A stretch of DNA of 64,000 bases from Acanthaster planci (taxonomy: Eukaryota; Echinodermata; Asteroidea; Valvatida; Acanthasteridae), in assembly GCF_001949145.1 (NCBI RefSeq), contig NW_019091358.1, positions 1,292,731 through 1,356,730 of the forward strand, in the 5' to 3' direction. Positions 57,535 through 64,000 of the stretch are shown here, in pieces. Every line of letters begins with the position of its first letter. The stretch's first letter is position 1. The notes under the pieces are model-generated. The model saw nothing but the letters and a program-made list of their open reading frames with translations, was not told where the DNA came from and did no database searches. Both the position numbers and the translations under genes were made by a program.

Positions 57535-60500
57535 ATGTTGTCGCAGTCTAATTACCTAGGATTCTGTAAGTATTTTCACTTCCTGAATAACATTTACTCA
57601 GTGAACCTCATCTAGCATGTGTCTAAGCAAGAGTTCCACACAGACCTATGCCAACCAGCCGGCCTACTGCCTGTCTACGCACTTCAATATTCCATGACGA
57701 ACTTTGCACAAACCCTTTGAGAGTGGTCTGAAAATTTCTGTTTTTAAGTAAAAGAGTTGGTAATTTCCCTCCAAAGTTGAACTTTTCTGGGCGTGTTTTG
57801 CTTTCTGATGTAGGTATGTTGCAATACATGGGATTCATGGCCGCCACTTTCTCCTTTCTCCTACCCTAGTCATTCAAGTCCTGGCTGTTTTATTCCTCCA
57901 TGGTCCTACTGTGATTGGCCCAATTCGCTTCCATTTCAATGACCAGTCACTGCTGGTAACACAGTAGGCTTAACAGGATAAGTGGTATTTTTTATGAGCT
58001 CAAGGAACAAACTCAATTGCAAACTTCTGCCACAATGACTGTGGAAGGCTTGGGAGACACTTTGGTGATCTAGCAGACATACATTGATGTACTGACCTCG
58101 TGTGACCAGACTTTTCGTCATGTTGAGCATGTGCACATTAGCTCAACCATGATGCAAATAATGATAATAGGGGAATGGTTACCTGTATGTGTGGACGTTT
58201 TACTGCTTTTCACTGAACAAAACATGCATAGGCCAACTACACGAAGAATGCATCTTACTTGAAAAAAGAGTAGTCTAGACCTGACAGCACCTTTTGCTTT
58301 TTTAATTCAACTTAAAATGTAAAAAAAAAAAGAAAAGAAAAACGTGATGTGAAAGTACTGCTAGGGTCCAAGATTTTGGGACATTTGGTCAGGTTGATGT
58401 TTCAGGCATCAGTGCATAATGGGGCATGACTCTGGGGCTTGTGGCATGGGGAGAGTACCATGCGCCATAGAGTTGGATTTCCACGTTACTGTAGCTCACT
58501 ATCAGCGTCAGGTCAAATTTCTGACATGTTTGACTTTACCGTAGGCTAAGTTAAGTTTCTAAAATGATTTGTAAACCACAATGCAATAAAACAATCAATC
58601 CTCGTTAATGAGAGAACCGTTATAACAGCATTCTACTTCTAACAAGGAATGTTTTTAGTCCCAATGCTGCTTCTTCATTGTTAATATTTTCTTTCCTAAT
58701 AATACAAGGTGTTGTCATAATATGGTAATCTGCAAATTCTGAGGGAGTTTTTATAAACCCCCAAATTTGATTTTCACGATATGTTTTCATTCAAATAGAT
58801 AAGAATCCCGTCACCAAGGGTCTGTTGACCAGTGTTGCTTTTCTGTCGACCAGCTTAATTGTTATGGGCCCACGTTACCAGCAGTTCTTTGCGTACACAA
58901 CAGAATCACTCACAGAAAACTTGGAGGTGAGAGTGAAAGAGAAATTTATTGAAAGGTGATTTCTGGCAAACATTGCCCTGTTCCATGCATATTTGTGTCA
59001 TTGTCGTATTACTTGAAGTTTTCGAGTTGCTGTTTGCAGCAACTGTGTCAACAGTGAGGCTGGCTGCATTAATTGGGGCTCACCAATTCAAAAGTATTCA
59101 AGTATATTTGCCAGGATTGCTCTGCCGTTGGAAACCATTCTGAATGTGCAAACGAATAGCCATTACATAGTGCTTGAGTGTTTATGAGATTATCTTGCAG
59201 AGCTACTATACCAAAGGCCTATTTTTTCTTTTATAATCAAGATGCCATCTTGATCAATTTTCCGACGTACATGTAAATGTTTCCTGCAGTAGTTTTCTCA
59301 TTGAAACCTGATTGGTGATGATAACGTTGCTTTTTATTTTCCAGATGTGGAGGTTATTAACAAGCAAGCTGGCATTTCTAGATCCAAGGAATTTATTACT
59401 GGGACTGGTGCTTATGTACAATTTCCGTTTGTTTGAAAAACGATACGGTTCCACCAAATTTGCAGTGAGTGCCTTCTTTTCATTAGACACTAGATGCACA
59501 ACAGCATAAGCAATGTAGAGATCATTTAGTGACGGGATGAGAAAGACGCATGGATTTGAGTTTTAAGATGCAAAACCTAGTAACTATTGAAGGGTCACTG
59601 TACTAACTGCTTCCCTGAACACAGGATATTCAGATTTGAGACAAATTAAAGAAATGTTTCATAGCATTCAAAAAAATGTACGCAGAATTAATAAGCCTTT
59701 GAAATACTGTATATATGTATCTGTCCTGCCCAACATGATTTCATTTGGTTAAATTGTTTTGCATTCTGAAATATGTACATCGGGTATTCATGTAGTCATA
59801 ATCCTCCGCTATTTGCCATCAGGGTCATTCTATAAATTTGGGATCCAAAAATGTGACCTGTTAGTTCCCTGTTACACCTGACCTGTGACCTCTTTAATTT
59901 GACATCAGAATATCAATGAAATTGACTTCAAATTATTTTATTTTATTTGATGTGCCGTGGTGTCTGGAGGGGAATGTAATTTGAACCCTTGTGCTTTTTT
60001 TTCCTTTCCCCTTTGTAGTCCTACCTGTTTGCCAACGGAGTGATGACCACATTTTTAGAACTGGCCGCACTATTTGTCTTTCAGAGTTTCCAACAGGGTA
60101 ACATCCCATTACACTGGAGCCAGGGACCGTGAGTTGTCCGATGTTCTATTCTTAACCACTTCATGCCGGATAATGTGTGAATACACAGAGATTTACTGTG
60201 TCGCAATTGACAGGATGTTTAAACAAATTGTGGCAAATTCTGTATGTGATTCCCCGTGATGCCTCCTCGCAATATTGATCCCTGACATGGTCTTGGAGGT
60301 TTGAAGAAGCAACAAGGTGGTGAAAAATGTCTGAAGGTCTTGAAGAAATGACCACCAAGGGTCAGCATTTTTAAGGTCCAAATGTGTAAAGACTGTGGTT
60401 GTGGTATTTTGTCATTTTCAAAGTCGGTATTTTCAGACAAAAATAATAGTACCATGCCCAGGACAAGTGCGGCGTGAAGTGATACCAGGTGGTAAGAATG

Positions 60501-63500
60501 TCTTTGGAGCATCGTGCAAAGCCATTCTGATATTCCAGATCGATTTATTGAAATGAAAAATTAGAGATTAATTATTAATTGTCATGAATGTAAGAGCATA
60601 AGGATTGTGAAGCTTAGTGAAAGCTTCTGGAGACTATGCTCAAGGGACTTTTTTCCCCCACCTTTTTTCAGGACTGGAGTCGTAGCATCCTTTTTTGTGC
60701 CGTTCTTCTTGGATGTGCCGTACATTTCAGCGCCGAATGTTTTAGGGCACATCCTGAACGGGAAGTGGTTGGTATACATCTTAGGGTTACAAGTGAGTTG
60801 CATGCCTTATCCCTGGAAAGACTGTACTATCATACCCTTCACCACAAATGGACAAGAATAGAAATTTATGGGTAAAATACATCTGACCAACTCACTGTCC
60901 TTGCAACAAACCGATGCAGACGGTAACGACAGTGTAAAGCATAGATTGTTTAGCGCCGCCAAGCGGCGCAAGATGGCGAACTTCTCCGTGAATACAAGTA
61001 AAATGTTGTAACCGCATGGGCACCATTTGAGCAAGCGATACACCTGCGCAATGCACATTAATGCACTGGCGCAGGCACCGCGGTAGGCACGTGCACCTGG
61101 TGAGCCCGCGCTCAAGCATTACCGTAAACTGCGCAGGCGTATCGCTTGCTCAAATGGTGCCCGTGGTCATTACATCTTTTGGGCAGAGTAATCCATCTTG
61201 CGCCTTCGGCGTTATACGATCTTTGGTGTAAAGTTACACGCAAGTTGAAATCGGCTCTATCATGTGAGCATGTGCAACGGTATAATCTACCGTAGTTAGA
61301 GGATGACCAGCTCTCGCTGTTCTAGCTTACATGGATTTCCATACATGTTCATGTGGAACCTTGTGAAGTAAGTCTTGAAAGAAATCTTGAAAGTAAGTTA
61401 CGCCATGCATTAATATAAATCTATGATACGCATCAGTGGGCGATACGTGTAGTTTTCTCAAATTTTTCTGCTCCTGACCGTTCGTGGTGGGTTATGGTAC
61501 TAAAATCTTACCAAAAGCGTTACCTTTCATTAGTGTACCCTTTTTCTGCCTCCAGAAGCCCACATTTACAAACAGTGTGCATGTACTTGGAGGTATTTTT
61601 GTTCAGGGATTGAAAGAAGTGCCAAAACTGACTGCTGTGTGGAGGTCTGTGTTCTTTGAGTCAGTTGCCAACCTTGGCGAGACATGGCAATTTGACTACC
61701 ATGGTCTCTGGTCCTTAGCTTTTATACTTCTCTGTTTCATTTCGTTTCGTTTCATTCAGTCAGTCAGTCAGCTTTTTACCTCCATATGTCTTTAAACCCT
61801 AAAAGAGGCAGAATTTTTTGGGGGGCCCTCTCACAGCTGAGATAGGGGTTGTCCCCCCCCATCCTTGAGAATTTAGCTGTCCCACACCTAATTGTTTTTA
61901 TGCATTTTTTATATGCATGTAAGACACTCATCATCAGTATGCGCATACATGTATCTAGGAAGTGTCAATGCAGTAAGATATAGGAATTTGTTATGATTAT
62001 TTGAAGTTTTTGATCTGTGATTTGAACTACATTAACGGGGAAAAGGTAACTTTTGGGCTGACCTTTTTCTAATGTTCACAAAATTGGTTTTACAATGACC
62101 ACAGGACATTATTAAAAAAAGAAGACTCCTGCACACTCTGTACAGGAAAAGACTTCACAACGACGATATTGGAGAAAATTTCAAGAGTGGTTTTGGATTT
62201 TGTTAAGTTAGCTTTTAACCTGTGAATGTCTCCCAGCCTCAAAAGGATGCACCCCTGTAAGACAGCCCAGCTAGAGTTAATTCATTTTTCAATTTGATCA
62301 AAATACTACGTCCTGGTTCTTCCCGAAAACGTGTCTTTACACTGACCATTTTAGTGTACTTTCATTCCTGCATCTCCAGTTATTATCTCAGTCAACACAG
62401 TCCAGCATCGCCGTAGGATGCGGCCTCCTCTCAAGCCTGCTGTACCGCCTCAACTTCCTCCACCTGCGGTCCTGGCTGCGCATCCCCACGCCCCTGACCC
62501 GCCTCTCGGCTGCGCTACTGGGCCCCCTCCTGAGGTCGCCTCCCCCCCGGGAGGGCCCCGTACCGATGGGGGCCACCTTGGAGATCCAGCGGCAGCAGCG
62601 GATGGAGCTGATGGAGCAGCGGATGCTTCTGGCGCAGGCGCGGCAGTTCAGACAGCAGCAGGCGCTGGTAAGGGGAGTCACCCCTTCCACCAGACCAACT
62701 ATTGTGAGTTGGTTTACATTTCTTATACAGTTTGACCAAATGCTCAGAGTGACGTCGAAAGTGACCGGTCCAAAAAAATGGCCCGGCCATTTATGCAGTT
62801 GTTTTGTTTCAAATTACATTACAAAGAACAAGCCCTGTGCTTGGTTGTATCATTCTGTTAAGTACCATGATTAAAATGAATATTGTGTGGGTGAAAAATG
62901 TTTTTGGTTCCGATTGATTTCTATTGTAAAGGATTCTTTTGAAGGCCTGTAACTCAAAAGTGTTTTTGTACTTTTCTGACTCATTTTGTGGTGTTTTCCT
63001 TTTTTTTGGGGGGGTGGGGTTTTTCCTTCACTGACATAGTCTTGTACTTCCTGTGAGTTTCCTCAGATAAAGCCCAATGCAAGTTTACTTGGACCATTTT
63101 CCATTTATCTCACAGTCCCCCCTGTCTTGGGTTTCATTCTATCATCCAGAATCTTTCTCCGATTTTTGTTGTTTGAGCACAGTGGAAACGTTCCGGATTT
63201 GAGCCCAAATTGAGACGATTCGTGCATGAGGGTGTCATCAAGATAAACAAATCCTCAGGCCCAAAGATTAAAGCTGGATGGGTCAAGTAACTGGCCCAGG
63301 GACACAAGGATACCCCATCACTGGATTCAAACCCCTGACCCATGATTCGGAGTTACAAACTTTAACCACTAGGCCACATGTCACAGACATGTAGAATAAG
63401 CCATTTGCAAGTTAAATTTGAAAAAAATCTGGTACACTGAGTTATTTAAATTCACGTGAACATAACAAATTGAAATGCTCCGTATTAAAGACACTGTTGT

Positions 63501-63869
63501 TATACCTCATGATTCGGGGCAAGCTTTTGCTTAGTTACATACGAGATGTCTTGCCCTCTTACAGTGTTTTCCACAGATAAGAAGGGCTCAAGGGAACCAG
63601 TCCATTCTAGAAACGGTGGTCACTATGCAAAAGCTTGCCCCGAAGCACGAGATGTTGCAACAGTGTCCTTAGTCTGGAGAATTCAAATTGTTATGTTTAT
63701 GTGCATTCAGATAAGTCAGTGTACCAGATTTTATTCAAATTTAACTCATAAAAGGCTTATTGACTGTGCTGTTCCTTGCTTATTCAACAGAGTGCACCTT
63801 TTGCTGGGAGGACTGCGGGCAACTTAGCGTCAGTATTTAGGCAACGTCACAGCCGCAACAGTAATTCAG
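57535..63869 (+). CDS. UBAC2: UBA domain-containing protein 2 (UBAC2), first seven coding exons, partial
   Basis: Exons 57535-57565, 58799-58926, 59345-59464, 60019-60128, 60672-60792, 62380-62667 and 63791-63869 join in phase and give about 292 residues. Segments align in order with human UBAC2: YKNPVTKGLLTSVAFL, MWRLLTSKLAFLDPRNLLLG, YNFRLFEKRYGSTKFA, ASFFVPFFLDVPY, LVYILGLQLL, GATLEIQRQQRMELMEQRML. UBAC2 is a rhomboid-like, protease-dead ER membrane protein; several hydrophobic segments are visible and no rhomboid catalytic GxSG/His pair is seen. In mammals it works with UBXD8 and gp78 in ER-associated degradation and lipid-droplet control. The C-terminal UBA domain expected after LASVFRQRHSRNSNS must lie beyond the right edge; the last exon here ends at a GTAGCG donor. 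Start chosen as the first Met in the exon, with upstream 5'UTR and promoter motifs. Confidence 0.92.
59823..59940 (+). repeat. Partial copy of the GGGTCATTCTATAAATTTGG element
   Basis: GGGTCATTCTATAAATTTGG, then GATCC starts this segment. Downstream phrases also correspond to the 39719 element (CTGTTACACCTGACC against CTGTTACCTCTGACT; ATATCAATGAAATTGACTTC, then AAA against ATATTGATTTCAAA). The opposite terminus is missing. Confidence 0.5.
60942..61222. mobile_element. MITE with about 100-bp inverted arms
   Basis: The inner left arm GGGCACCATTTGAGCAAGCG, then ATACACCTGCGCA matches the reversed right arm GGGCACCATTTGAGCAAGCG, then ATACGCCTGCGCA. The outer parts also match (CGGCGCAAGATGG against AGGCGCAAGATGG). 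GC-rich loop. In a UBAC2 intron. Confidence 0.8.
63190..63390 (-). mobile_element. tRNA-derived SINE, minus strand
   Basis: On the minus strand TGTGGCCTAGTGGTTAAAG (A box, from plus 63377) is followed by GGGGTTTGAATCC (B box, plus 63323-63335). Then comes CCCTGGGCCAGTTACTTGAC, a phrase like the MIR/CORE-type GGGCAAGTTACTT block also seen at 28180. UBAC2 intron. Confidence 0.6.
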
Positions 63870-64000
63870 GTAGCGTGATTTTATGCAGTGTAACACAGTA
63901 ATATGTAGACTCGCAAGCATGCCACAGGGATGCAGTTAATTGGAACAGGCAATGTTTGTGTGGCATTTGTAATTATGCCTTATTTTACCATCAAGTGTAT

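Larger units (their letters stand above)
57566..63790 (+). other. UBAC2 introns
   Basis: Six introns, from about 0.4 to 1.6 kb, with GTAAGT, GTGAGA, GTGAGT and GTAAGG donors. They contain a MITE (60942), a partial repeat copy (59823), a SINE (63190) and a poly-A/AAAG tract at 58321. No extra exons recognised. Confidence 0.7.

Noticed and set aside
62388-62790. Two minus-strand ORFs and one plus-frame ORF across the GC-rich UBAC2 exon
   Set aside because: The plus frame joining in phase with UBAC2 exons matches the family; the others are shadows.

Overview
The window is a piece of animal nuclear genome. It has spliced genes with GT/AG introns, large repeat-rich intergenic spaces, MITEs, tRNA-derived SINEs and decayed non-LTR retrotransposons. 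Protein similarities are to deuterostome orthologues, and the motif TACATGTACATGTA is scattered everywhere. I infer a marine invertebrate deuterostome (echinoderm such as a sea star, hemichordate or amphioxus). The exact phylum is not proven by the sequence.

Layout. 1-4.7 kb, minus strand: the first two coding exons of a secreted hedgehog-interacting-protein-like gene (HHIPL1/2 type), which runs off the left edge. 4.7-14.3 kb: gene-poor DNA with a dead reverse transcriptase, hairpins and SINEs. 14.3-14.8 kb, plus: a single-exon secreted C-type lectin with EPN and WND sugar-binding motifs. 19.2-31.0 kb, plus: a complete nine-coding-exon KATNBL1 orthologue (katanin p80-like con80 domain) with a probable non-coding first exon. 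33.9-34.7 and 38.6-39.5 kb, minus: two intronless DHHC palmitoyltransferase paralogues (ZDHHC22/24 group). 44.2-52.9 kb, plus: a complete four-exon SYNJ2BP orthologue (PDZ domain plus C-terminal membrane anchor). 57.5-63.9 kb, plus: seven exons of UBAC2 (ER rhomboid-like protein), whose UBA-coding end lies beyond the right edge.

The genes are independent housekeeping or signalling genes, not an operon. HHIPL1, ZDHHC22 and SYNJ2BP lie on human chromosome 14q and KATNBL1 on 15q, so the neighbourhood looks like a remnant of an ancestral linkage group. The two DHHC genes are the most unusual coding feature. One keeps the DHHC tetrad but lacks the first CxxC zinc pair. The other keeps the CxxC pair but reads DRHC.

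Most of the remaining structure is small DNA transposons. There is a TA-flanked palindromic MITE in three copies, TTAA-flanked piggyBac-like MITEs in three forms, a Foldback-like element whose arms are made of 31-bp repeats, and several one-off inverted-repeat elements. A frameshifted RecQ-like helicase fragment lies between inverted repeats in a SYNJ2BP intron. No clearly new biological system was found. All exon boundaries were read by eye from frame continuity, splice dinucleotides and family similarity.
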